Below are positions 1-5,114 of a DNA stretch of 5,114 nucleotides, in pieces; positions within the stretch are counted from its first letter, which is position 1, and the number at the start of each line of letters is the position of its first letter. A program made the position numbers and the translations under genes. This DNA is from Candidatus Heimdallarchaeota archaeon. GTDB lineage: Archaea > Asgardarchaeota > Heimdallarchaeia > Heimdallarchaeales > Kariarchaeaceae. The notes beneath the pieces were generated by a model, which did not search any database, had not been told where the DNA came from, and was given only the letters and a program-made list of their open reading frames with translations. The DNA lies in the NCBI GenBank assembly GCA_029882335.1, contig JAOUKW010000306.1:1-5114 (forward strand). The letters run 5' to 3'.

Positions 1-52
1 ATGAATTATAATTAGTTTTATTTCTTGTATTTCTATCAATTATCAACATCAA

Positions 53-71
53 CAAAAATTAGAAACAAATA
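53..71 (-). terminator. Possible U-rich terminator of the ABC operon
   Basis: Read on the minus strand, this stretch lies about 35 bases past the stop of the last operon gene and is T-rich (TATTTGTTTCTAATTTTTG). Archaeal RNA polymerases terminate at U-rich tracts without needing a hairpin, so this is a reasonable terminator candidate. No stable stem-loop is visible. The rest of positions 1-104 holds no gene that I can support. Background AT-richness makes the call weak. Confidence 0.3.
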
Positions 72-104
72 CTATTACTTTTGGTTCTTTTAGTTTGAAA
101 TTAT

Positions 105-698
105 TCAATTATCTCTTCTTGATCTTTTTAATCTCATATAATCATAGAATGCCTGAATAAATAAAAACAAAATGACAAATATAATTAGGATAATCAATGC
201 AACTAATGGAGTTATATTGTCACCAAAAGGAGGCGAACGAACTTGAAGATCTCTGGTCACAACACTATCATTTATTGGAAAGTTGTTATAAAATATAATC
301 GCATTTAGCATGTATTGACCAGAATAAACCGTAAAACTTACTTCTATAATTATAATTTCGTCTACAGCAATATTTTCAATTATTTCATTGGATAATTCTA
401 TTGGTTCATTGGTTCTCCTTTCTGAAAGTAATTCAGTAATAGTCAATTGAAGTCTTAAATTGGTATAATTACTGGAATCTTCATTTTTTATTTTAATTAA
501 TGCTCCAACTGTATCTCCATCATCTGGTAAAGTATCATTTAATTCAAACTCAATAATTTTAATATTTGGTGGTACTTGATCATTATCAATATTGTTAAGG
601 TTTGGCTGAGAAACTGAATAATTTAGATTTAGAAGAATAAATATCAGTACCAGAATAACATAACCTTTGTTGCTATGATATTTTTGTTTGAATTTCAT
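105..698 (-). CDS. Secreted, C-terminally membrane-anchored protein with Ig-like (CARDB-like) ectodomain
   Basis: The 197-residue product has an N-terminal signal sequence: basic residues (MKFKQKYHSNK), a hydrophobic core at about 13-26 and a possible cleavage after YSVS near residue 30. An extracellular region follows at about 45-153, with alternating hydrophobic strands and a pattern like CARDB or other Ig-like beta-sandwich domains (IKIIEFELND, then VGALIKIKNED, then VSFTVYSGQYMLNAIIFY). A transmembrane helix lies at about 163-183, ending in a basic cytoplasmic tail (RLKRSRRDN). Sequons N54-D-T, N77-Y-T, N143-D-S and N161-I-T could be N-glycosylated if the host is an archaeon. No lipobox cysteine is seen. 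It is the last gene of the operon, and its ATG overlaps the permease stop (ATGA), with a strong Shine-Dalgarno sequence upstream. Inference: it is an outward-facing accessory or substrate-engaging subunit of the ABC-2 transporter. The fold assignment rests on pattern only, and the function is unknown. Confidence 0.8.
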   Translation of the reverse strand: MKFKQKYHSNKGYVILVLIFILLNLNYSVSQPNLNNIDNDQVPPNIKIIEFELNDTLPDDGDTVGALIKIKNEDSSNYTNLRLQLTITELLSERRTNEPIELSNEIIENIAVDEIIIIEVSFTVYSGQYMLNAIIFYNNFPINDSVVTRDLQVRSPPFGDNITPLVALIILIIFVILFLFIQAFYDYMRLKRSRRDN

Positions 699-1510
699 TG
701 TGATCCAACCTCCTTTCTAGATCCAAAAAATAGAAATAATACAATAAATACTATTGTTTGAGAAATTAGATGAAAAATAGATTGAGCAAAATCTATTTCA
801 GAAAGATCAGTTTGAAATGGTCCCCCACCAATTGATGGTAATCTCAAGACTCCAGTAATTAGAGATTCGTAATTTGTAAACATCCATCCTGTATCAATAT
901 TAGATACACCTAAAAGTACATCAAGCAGAGGAATTAAGATTAACAATGCAAAAAAGGTAATTGTAACAGAAGTAGCAGTACTATTAATTAATGAGCTAAC
1001 CAAAAATGCAAATGCTAAAATTGTAGTCATATAAATCATTGAAACTAAAAACGAAGTCGCCATTTCTCTTGGAACACTATCTGCCCCATAAATCATCCGT
1101 GTATGAAATATAACCAAAAGGTAGTACAATAAAATACCCAACCACCCTGTAACCAAATGACTAAGATACTTAGCAATAATTACATTAGATCTTCTCTGTG
1201 GCAGTGGATAAATCAATAAATCAGTACCTTTGGTATGCTCTCGATTTATCGCATCTGCACCAAGAAATGATGCAAATAATACAAACATTAAACCAATTGA
1301 ACCCATTAGATTCGACACAAATGCAAGACTTTCTTCTGGAAAATCACTATCACTTAATACTGGAATGAGATAAAACAATTCTGCAATTACGATTGCAATA
1401 ATCATCATATTTCTCATCTTATTACGCCGATAAATTTTCAAAAATTCAAATTTCAAATTAATTTTTACTTCATAAAATTCTTGAATCACAATATCAATAA
1501 ACTTGGTCAT
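695..1510 (-). CDS. ABC-2 type transporter permease subunit
   Basis: This 271-residue integral membrane protein has a cytoplasmic amphipathic N-terminus (about 1-33) and six hydrophobic segments at about 35-53, 65-86, 113-136, 150-172, 180-201 and 241-263. Between helices 2 and 3 it carries the ABC-2 cytoplasmic hallmark: acidic and Gly-Thr residues, then Pro and basic residues (DAINREHTKGTDLLIYPLP at 86-104, then QRRSNVIIAKYLS). This region usually contacts the ATPase. Six helices and about 270 residues are normal for the NosY/BcrB-like family, which works as a dimer with two ATPase subunits. The start at 1510 overlaps the ATPase stop as ATGA and is preceded by AAGGAG with an 8-base spacer. 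The pair is probably an exporter or a membrane-protein or lipid-handling system. The substrate cannot be read from the sequence. The family call is firm. Confidence 0.92.
   Translation of the reverse strand: MTKFIDIVIQEFYEVKINLKFEFLKIYRRNKMRNMMIIAIVIAELFYLIPVLSDSDFPEESLAFVSNLMGSIGLMFVLFASFLGADAINREHTKGTDLLIYPLPQRRSNVIIAKYLSHLVTGWLGILLYYLLVIFHTRMIYGADSVPREMATSFLVSMIYMTTILAFAFLVSSLINSTATSVTITFFALLILIPLLDVLLGVSNIDTGWMFTNYESLITGVLRLPSIGGGPFQTDLSEIDFAQSIFHLISQTIVFIVLFLFFGSRKEVGSQ
708..717 (-). promoter_or_regulatory. Strong Shine-Dalgarno for the anchored ectodomain protein
   Basis: On the minus strand the sequence GAAAGGAGGT lies about 10 bases before the ATG at 698. It is an unusually long complement of the 16S anti-Shine-Dalgarno core CCTCC and sits inside the end of the permease gene. 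It supports translation starting at 698 within the polycistronic message. Confidence 0.75.
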
Positions 1511-2460
1511 AAAATTAGCTCCTTCTTATCACTCGGATTTCCAAATATCTTGAAATAAATATCCTCTAAAGTTAAAGTTTGAGGATTATATGAAAAAATT
1601 GGTAACTTCTCCTTCATTATTTCTTTTAATATATCATGAGTCGCGGAAATATCACCATCATACTCAATATAAGGATTATCTACTTCAAAATATCCCTTTA
1701 CCTTATCAATGGACTGTATTATCTCCTTTTCACCTGAATTTAAGTCCCTTAGAAATTTAACCTGGATCTTTTTAAAACCAAGCTCCTTCCTAAGATCACT
1801 AATTTTCTCATCACCAACCTTTTCTCCATGATTCAAAAATATCACTCTACTGCTAATTTCATCAACCTCTGTTAAATTATGTGATGTCATAAATATAGTC
1901 TTTCCCATCTTATTTATATTTTTAATCAAATCTCGAACCTCTCTAACACCTTTCGGATCAAGTCCATTTGTCGGCTCATCCAAAATTATTAACTCAGGAT
2001 CATGAACAAGTATTTGGGCCAACCCTAATCTTCTTTTCATACCAGTACTAAAAGTACCAACCTTTTTAGTTCCAACCTCACTTAATCCAATATCATTAAG
2101 AACCTCCTTAATCCGAATTTGTGATTCTGCTTTATTCATTAAATGAGTTTTACACACATACATTAGAAAATCATTTGGGGTTAATTTATCATAATAACCA
2201 GGAGTACCAACTAAAGCACCCACTTTTTGCAATAGCCTATTTTCTTGCCCCTTTATATTTTCTCCAAATAATTCCACCTCTCCCTTAGATTGATTGATCA
2301 AATTCAAAATAATTTGTATTGTAGTCGTCTTTCCTGCCCCATTAGGCCCTAGCAAACCAAGTGAATCTCCTTTATTGACCACCATATCCAAATTTTTCAA
2401 TGCCTCTACTCTACCTTTATAGGTCTTATAAAGTCCTTTTGTTTGAATTATCGGCTTCAT
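1507..2460 (-). CDS. ABC-2 type transporter ATP-binding protein (BcrA-like)
   Basis: This is the 317-residue ATPase of the exporter, first gene of the operon. The nucleotide-binding domain spans about 4-215. Walker A is GPNGAGKTT at 38-46, with K44 binding phosphate. The signature is STGMK at 138-142 (FSTGMKRRLGLAQ). Walker B is LIILDE at 157-162, with catalytic E162. The D-loop GLDP is at 166-169 and the switch histidine is H194 (MTSHN). The Q-loop position reads VGALVGTPGYY (80-90), with Gly85 where Gln is typical. The bacitracin-export (BcrA) type also departs from Gln here. The C-terminal extension (about 220-310) ends in TLTLEDIYFKIFG, the usual tail of drug and lantibiotic exporter ATPases. 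The start is set by the normal position of the first beta-strand (PIIQTKGLYKTY). No Shine-Dalgarno precedes the ATG. The stop overlaps the permease start (ATGA), so the products are likely coupled. Family confidence is high and substrate unknown. Confidence 0.95.
   Translation of the reverse strand: MKPIIQTKGLYKTYKGRVEALKNLDMVVNKGDSLGLLGPNGAGKTTTIQIILNLINQSKGEVELFGENIKGQENRLLQKVGALVGTPGYYDKLTPNDFLMYVCKTHLMNKAESQIRIKEVLNDIGLSEVGTKKVGTFSTGMKRRLGLAQILVHDPELIILDEPTNGLDPKGVREVRDLIKNINKMGKTIFMTSHNLTEVDEISSRVIFLNHGEKVGDEKISDLRKELGFKKIQVKFLRDLNSGEKEIIQSIDKVKGYFEVDNPYIEYDGDISATHDILKEIMKEKLPIFSYNPQTLTLEDIYFKIFGNPSDKKELIL
1519..1524 (-). promoter_or_regulatory. Shine-Dalgarno for the permease
   Basis: AAGGAG on the minus strand lies 8 bases before the permease ATG at 1510 and inside the 3' end of the ATPase gene. 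The spacing is ideal and confirms the ATGA-overlap start. Confidence 0.75.
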
Positions 2461-2492
2461 ATTTTATTATATAGTACCAAACTAATTAACTC

Positions 2493-2509
2493 TTGAGTTC
2501 ATTACTCAA
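2493..2509. promoter_or_regulatory. Inverted repeat upstream of the ABC operon (candidate operator)
   Basis: TTGAGT and ACTCAA form a perfect 6-bp inverted repeat around a 5-base centre (TCATT). A second, overlapping inverted repeat, AACTC-TT-GAGTT, occupies 2488-2499. The element lies about 30-50 bases before the ATPase ATG, between that start codon and the TATA-like box at 2546-2555, where a transcription factor could control the operon. No protein is assigned. Confidence 0.35.
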
Positions 2510-2545
2510 CAAATCTTTATTGTCTCAATGGAAAAATAACTAGGG

Positions 2546-2555
2546 TTATAATATA
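2546..2555 (-). promoter_or_regulatory. Possible TATA box of the ABC operon
   Basis: TATATTATAA on the minus strand lies about 86-95 bases before the ATPase ATG. If used, transcription would begin near 2525, giving a leader of about 65 bases that contains the inverted repeat. A second TATA-like sequence (TATATAAT, 2466-2473) is only about 6-13 bases from the ATG, too close for the usual archaeal spacing. In so AT-rich a sequence either could be chance. Confidence 0.3.
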
Positions 2556-2589
2556 CATACACAAATGTGCAATCCTACTTCCTTAGGTT

Positions 2590-2620
2590 CTCAATTTCTA
2601 GGAATTAATTCCTCAATTTC
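2590..2620. repeat. 14-bp perfect palindrome flanked by 9-bp direct repeats
   Basis: AGGAATTAATTCCT (2600-2613) is a perfect palindrome. Two copies of CTCAATTTC lie at 2590-2598 and 2612-2620, 22 bases apart and so about two helical turns. The element is about 130-160 bases upstream of the ATPase gene and about 280 bases past the reductase stop. A cooperative regulator site is a plausible reading. Chance in AT-rich sequence cannot be excluded, although the GG/CC ends make it less trivial than pure A/T palindromes. Confidence 0.4.
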
Positions 2621-2701
2621 CTCTTTACAGTGAATTTTGTACATTCTTTAAAATGCAGACTTAGGTGGGATAAATACAAAATCTAGGGAATTCAAGAAAT
2701 T

Positions 2702-2710
2702 TTTATATAA
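2702..2710. promoter_or_regulatory. TATA-like box, usable in either orientation
   Basis: TTTATATAA is close to the archaeal TATA consensus and reads well on both strands. On the minus strand it could be a distal promoter of the ABC operon with a leader of about 220 bases. On the plus strand it would start a transcript near 2732, just before the small ORF at 2754. A 15-bp palindrome begins two bases further on. Use in vivo is unproven. Confidence 0.3.
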
Positions 2711-2711
2711 T

Positions 2712-2726
2712 ATGATTATTAATCAT
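2712..2726. promoter_or_regulatory. 15-bp palindrome beside the TATA-like box (candidate operator)
   Basis: ATGATTA-T-TAATCAT has perfect 7-bp arms around one base, the usual size of a site for a dimeric helix-turn-helix regulator. It lies two bases from the TATA-like box at 2702-2710, so a bound protein could block or recruit the basal factors. Evidence is symmetry and placement only. Confidence 0.35.
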
Positions 2727-2753
2727 TAAAGGATGGGCTAGTTCATCAAGTAA

Positions 2754-2840
2754 ATGCTTGAAAACAGCATTTTATACCTCTGTATAGGGTGTCTTATCGA
2801 ATTAGACTCATTTGACAACTCTAAAGCAATTGATTTATGA
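2754..2840 (+). CDS. Dubious 28-residue small ORF
   Basis: The ORF starts at ATG 2754 and encodes MLENSILYLCIGCLIELD and a short polar tail, ending at TGA. It has a hydrophobic middle and two cysteines. It begins about 22 bases after the start expected from the TATA-like box at 2702-2710. There is no ribosome binding site, and the sequence overlaps a stem-loop. An ORF this short is expected by chance, so it is listed only so that it is not lost. Confidence 0.12.
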   Translation: MLENSILYLCIGCLIELDSFDNSKAIDL

Positions 2841-2877
2841 TACTTTCATTTCCTAAAATATTAGATATAAATTTAGA

Positions 2878-2900
2878 AAAGTAAATAAAAAATACAAATT
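2878..2900 (-). terminator. U-rich terminator of the aldo/keto reductase gene
   Basis: Immediately after the reductase stop, the minus strand reads AATTTGTATTTTTTATTTAC followed by further T residues. This is a dense U-rich tract without a stem, as typical of intrinsic archaeal termination. It suggests that the reductase is transcribed separately from the downstream ABC operon. Confidence 0.45.
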
Positions 2901-2902
2901 AA

Positions 2903-3877
2903 TTAATTAATATTTTCAAAATATATTGACTCAATTTCATTAATTAATTTAGAATTGGGAAGTCCTTTATCAATTACAGATAAATTAAGATGGATCTGAT
3001 CTACTGATTTTGCACCAATAATAGGAATTGCAGTTGTGTGCGTTTGTAATAACCATCCTATTGCGAATTCTGTTAAAGAATAATCAGCATCTTCAATTAA
3101 AGGTTTAATAAGTCTCAAGAAATTAAAATACCTCTTATATTCTTCATTTTCAAAATTGAATCGTGAAATTACATGATTGTTATCAGGTCTATACGAGTTT
3201 AGATATTTTCCTGTTAGAATTCCATTTTTCAAAACTCCATTAATTATATGACCCTTCTCAATTGAATCCAAATATTCTTTCATCTTTAATTGTCTATCAA
3301 CAAGATTGTAAGTATATTGAATCCCTAAAAAATTTGGATTTTTAACATGAGGAACTGAAGAAGCCAAATTAAAATCATTAGTCACCCAACCAAAACCGGA
3401 AATAAGTCCTTCTTGTACAAGATCATTACAAGAATCAAATATTTCATGAATTAATGACTCATGTAGTTTGGGTACCTGTAATTGAATTAAGTCAAGATGA
3501 CTCAAACCAAAGCGTTTCAAACTTGCTATGGTTGCCTCTCGGACATAATCTGGATGATCGATAATGGATTTTATGGTGGCAGTATTAGTATCAAATATCA
3601 ATCCAAAACTTGTACCGATATACACATCATAATCACCAGTAGCTATCACTTTTCCGATTCGTTTTTCTGCTTCTCCACCACCAAAAATATCTGCACAATT
3701 TAGAAAATTAATACCTTGTTCTAATGCAGTTTTCACGATATTTAGAGCAGAGTCTTCTTTCATGGGACCATATCCTTGTATACTACCATCAAGACCATAA
3801 AATGAACCACCCAAAGATGCACATCCAAGACCAATCGCAAATAAAGAAGGTCCTTGTTTTGATAATTTTCTTTTCAT
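2903..3877 (-). CDS. Aldo/keto reductase family protein lacking the catalytic tetrad (probable pseudoenzyme)
   Basis: The 324-residue product has normal length and a complete (beta/alpha)8 aldo/keto reductase pattern, from IGLGCASLGG (15-24) to IPIIGAKSVDQIHLNLS (284-300). Aligning motifs by eye, every catalytic residue is changed. FDTADVY becomes FLNCADIF, so Asp is Asn60 and Tyr is Phe65. The ATKFG motif becomes GTSFG, so Lys is Ser90. DLYQIH becomes DLIQLQ, so His is Gln134. Cofactor-pocket positions look kept: T166-N167 (in GWVTN), Q187 (GIQYTYNLVDR) and the C-terminal GAK...Q...N segment. Hence NAD(P)(H) binding may persist without normal carbonyl reduction. The N-terminus resembles the AKR13/perakine-reductase-like type (GLGC...YG), a tentative subfamily. 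The ATG at 3877 sits at the expected N-terminus and has no Shine-Dalgarno, but a TATA-like box lies 46-53 bases upstream. A U-rich tract follows the stop, so it is probably monocistronic. Role unknown: sensor, scaffold or altered chemistry. Confidence 0.9.
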   Translation of the reverse strand: MKRKLSKQGPSLFAIGLGCASLGGSFYGLDGSIQGYGPMKEDSALNIVKTALEQGINFLNCADIFGGGEAEKRIGKVIATGDYDVYIGTSFGLIFDTNTATIKSIIDHPDYVREATIASLKRFGLSHLDLIQLQVPKLHESLIHEIFDSCNDLVQEGLISGFGWVTNDFNLASSVPHVKNPNFLGIQYTYNLVDRQLKMKEYLDSIEKGHIINGVLKNGILTGKYLNSYRPDNNHVISRFNFENEEYKRYFNFLRLIKPLIEDADYSLTEFAIGWLLQTHTTAIPIIGAKSVDQIHLNLSVIDKGLPNSKLINEIESIYFENIN

Positions 3878-4252
3878 ATACTTTTTAGATGATTTAATTA
3901 ATGATTAACTTTTTGTTCAATGTATATTTATTATCTCTGCACTGACTATTCACATAATAAAATTAATTCTAAATAAATTATACTAATTGATATAGAATTA
4001 AATATTTATTTTGAATTAGAAATATTTGTTTAAATTTCAAAATTTAAATTAAAAATGGAAAAATAATAATCGGTTATATTATTTTTCTTTGTATAACTGA
4101 GGAAAACTTTTAATCAATTATATTATATTAATACTCATGATATAACTTCAGTACCAGTACAATAAATTCTTAATATATTGCGAACGTTATATTGCAACTT
4201 AGAACCTTGAATATCAAATTTAACTGGTTTTACTATAATAACATTATCCATC
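3878..4252. other. Divergent intergenic region, very AT-rich
   Basis: These 375 bases separate the divergent reductase and TPR genes and should carry both promoters. Besides the TATA-like boxes they contain TTTAAATTT-CA-AAATTTAAA (4029-4048), an A/T-only inverted repeat with 9-bp arms, and two copies of ATATTGC at 4175-4181 and 4189-4195 (14-base period). No coding region or RNA gene is apparent. Confidence 0.55.
3923..3930 (-). promoter_or_regulatory. TATA-like box of the aldo/keto reductase gene
   Basis: TAAATATA on the minus strand is preceded by purine-rich AGAGATAA, which could serve as a BRE. At normal archaeal spacing, transcription would begin near 3900, giving a leader of about 23 bases before the ATG at 3877. 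Confidence 0.45.
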
Positions 4253-5114
4253 ATGCAATACTATTTTATACAATCAGTATTATACATGGATATGAAATTT
4301 CTATATAATTTACCCACTGAATTATTTTTTCTTTTTAAAGAACTACCAGTTGATTTTCTCAAACATATTCAAATTAATGAAGAAACACTTCAGAATGCTA
4401 CATTTATTCAGATTGTCGAAGATCTGATCCCTCAATTTAAAATCATTCAAGAACAACAGTCATTTCAAGAGCAAGAAACCCAAAGATTAGAGATGCTTAT
4501 CTTCTTCTCGCATGTATTACCAGCAAGTTTGAGATCGTAGATGAAGGAATAGATGAACCACAGACATTTGCAGAAGTTGTTTGTTAAATGCATGCAGTGT
4601 TTAGTCTGAAAAATACTAAACTAGAAATAGATTTAACTCATTTTCAAAATTATAGTGAACCATTGTTAGTAATTCTCAAATTTTTAAAGTATTGGGCAGA
4701 AATTAATCCTGTTACCTTTGAATTGATACCTGAACTTACTGATGTTTTTATTAATTATGGAAAGGTGATAAGCGATAACTTAATCCCAATTGTGATAATG
4801 CTTGAAAGAACAGTTGGTCAAATTACAACCAACTATAAACATGCAGAAATCATTTATACTCTAATTGATAACTTAGCAAAACGCACTAATGCAGAATATA
4901 TACAGACAATAACATCTTAAGCATTTGGTATATATTACAGTATGCAATCAAAACTTAGTCTAAGTTTAGATTATTATGAAGAAAGTCTCAAATTAGATAA
5001 GAAATTAAGATTGGAATTGAATTACAAGATACAAATCAGTATAGGGAAAATTTATCTAAGATTAGGTGAATTAGAAAAATCAGTAGAGCTATTTACTGAA
5101 TTATTGCAGAATCA
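4253..5114 (+). pseudogene. Broken TPR-type protein gene, 3' end beyond the window
   Basis: This reads as one helical protein interrupted three times. The first part (from ATG 4253, or more likely 4286/4292, MKFLYNLPTELFF) runs to about 4491. The frame then shifts by one base: LPTEL...EQETQRLE continues in the next frame as DAYLLLACITSKFEIVDEG, as if one base had been lost within 4490-4492 (GA-GAT from GANGAT). An in-frame TAA at 4585-4587 is followed directly by ATG and more helical sequence (MHAVFSLKNTK...). A second in-frame TAA at 4918-4920 interrupts the start of a TPR motif, which goes on as AFGIYYSMQSKLSLSLDYY and then a second repeat (IGKIYLRLGELEKSVELFTE) to the window edge. TPR proteins are helical scaffolds for protein binding; the partner is unknown. 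The N-terminal helical domain is not recognised. Sequence error could explain the frameshift but hardly two stops. Separate small genes or recoding are less likely. Confidence 0.65.
4264..4270 (+). promoter_or_regulatory. Possible TATA box for a leaderless TPR gene start
   Basis: TTTTATA lies 22-28 bases before the ATG at 4292, the spacing seen for leaderless archaeal mRNAs. An alternative box, ACTATAATA (4232-4240), would give a start site near 4262 and also favours the ATGs at 4286 or 4292 over the one at 4253. No Shine-Dalgarno is found before any of the three. Confidence 0.3.

Larger units (their letters stand above)
2461..2902. other. Intergenic region with palindromes, no supported gene
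   Basis: These 442 bases separate the ABC operon start from the aldo/keto reductase stop. They contain the operon's promoter, three notable inverted repeats (2493-2509, 2600-2613, 2712-2726), a TATA-like box at 2702-2710 that reads in both directions, and a weaker stem AAATGCT/AGCATTT (2752-2758 with 2766-2772). A 28-codon plus-strand ORF (2754-2840) is possible but unsupported. No RNA gene was recognised. Confidence 0.6.

Noticed and set aside
704..720. Plus-strand resemblance to the 3' end of 16S rRNA (ACCTCCTTTCTAG)
   Set aside because: It is only the complement of the Shine-Dalgarno on the minus strand. No further rRNA sequence surrounds it.
2466..2473. TATATAAT next to the ATPase start as its TATA box
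   Set aside because: It is only 6-13 bases from the ATG, which would put an archaeal transcription start inside the coding sequence before a needed first beta-strand.
2752..2772. Stem-loop AAATGCT/AGCATTT as a terminator of the reductase gene
   Set aside because: The stem is only 7 bp and AT-rich, sits about 130 bases past the stop and has no T tract after it on the minus strand. The U-rich tract directly after the stop is a better candidate.
3497..3703. 68-codon plus-strand ORF
   Set aside because: It lies wholly antisense to the aldo/keto reductase gene, whose minus-strand protein has clear family motifs. The antisense product is cysteine- and isoleucine-rich with no recognisable pattern.
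4253..4920. Two independent small genes (4253-4540 and 4588-4920)
   Set aside because: The protein sense continues from the first into the adjacent frame and through both TAA codons into TPR repeats. A single broken gene explains all pieces, whereas the last 14 codons of the first ORF look like out-of-frame sequence.
1..5114. CRISPR array, tRNA, rRNA, transposase or insertion-sequence ends
   Set aside because: No regularly spaced repeats, cloverleaf-like sequences, rRNA motifs, transposase motifs or terminal inverted repeats with target duplications were seen on either strand.

Overview
The window is strongly AT-rich (roughly 30% G+C by eye) and most likely comes from an archaeon. The first genes of transcription units lack Shine-Dalgarno sequences and have TATA-like boxes upstream, while the two internal operon genes have good Shine-Dalgarno sequences. 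U-rich tracts rather than GC hairpins follow the genes. A surface protein with an Ig-like ectodomain next to an ABC-2 exporter, and a large TPR gene, would fit an Asgard-type archaeon, but that placement is inference with low to moderate certainty. No rRNA or other phylogenetic marker is present.

Layout. Positions 105-2460 hold a compact three-gene operon on the minus strand. An ABC-2 type ATPase (2460 to 1507) is followed by its six-helix permease (1510 to 695) and then by a secreted, C-terminally membrane-anchored protein with a predicted beta-sandwich ectodomain (698 to 105). Both junctions are ATGA stop/start overlaps, so the three products are probably made together as one export or membrane-remodelling complex of unknown substrate. 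Positions 2461-2902 form a gene-poor spacer with several palindromes, TATA-like boxes and one dubious 28-codon ORF. Positions 2903-3877 hold a full-length aldo/keto reductase family protein, also on the minus strand. Positions 3878-4252 form a divergent intergenic region. From 4253 to the window end the plus strand carries the front of a TPR-type protein gene, broken by one frameshift and two in-frame TAA codons.

The two most interesting points are these. (1) The aldo/keto reductase has an intact reading frame and keeps its cofactor-pocket residues, yet all four catalytic-tetrad positions are replaced (Asp to Asn60, Tyr to Phe65, Lys to Ser90, His to Gln134), which suggests a pseudoenzyme or NAD(P)H sensor. 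(2) The TPR gene reads as one continuous protein across three lesions, which suggests recent inactivation, unless recoding or sequence error explains it. No mobile element, CRISPR array, tRNA or rRNA was recognised.
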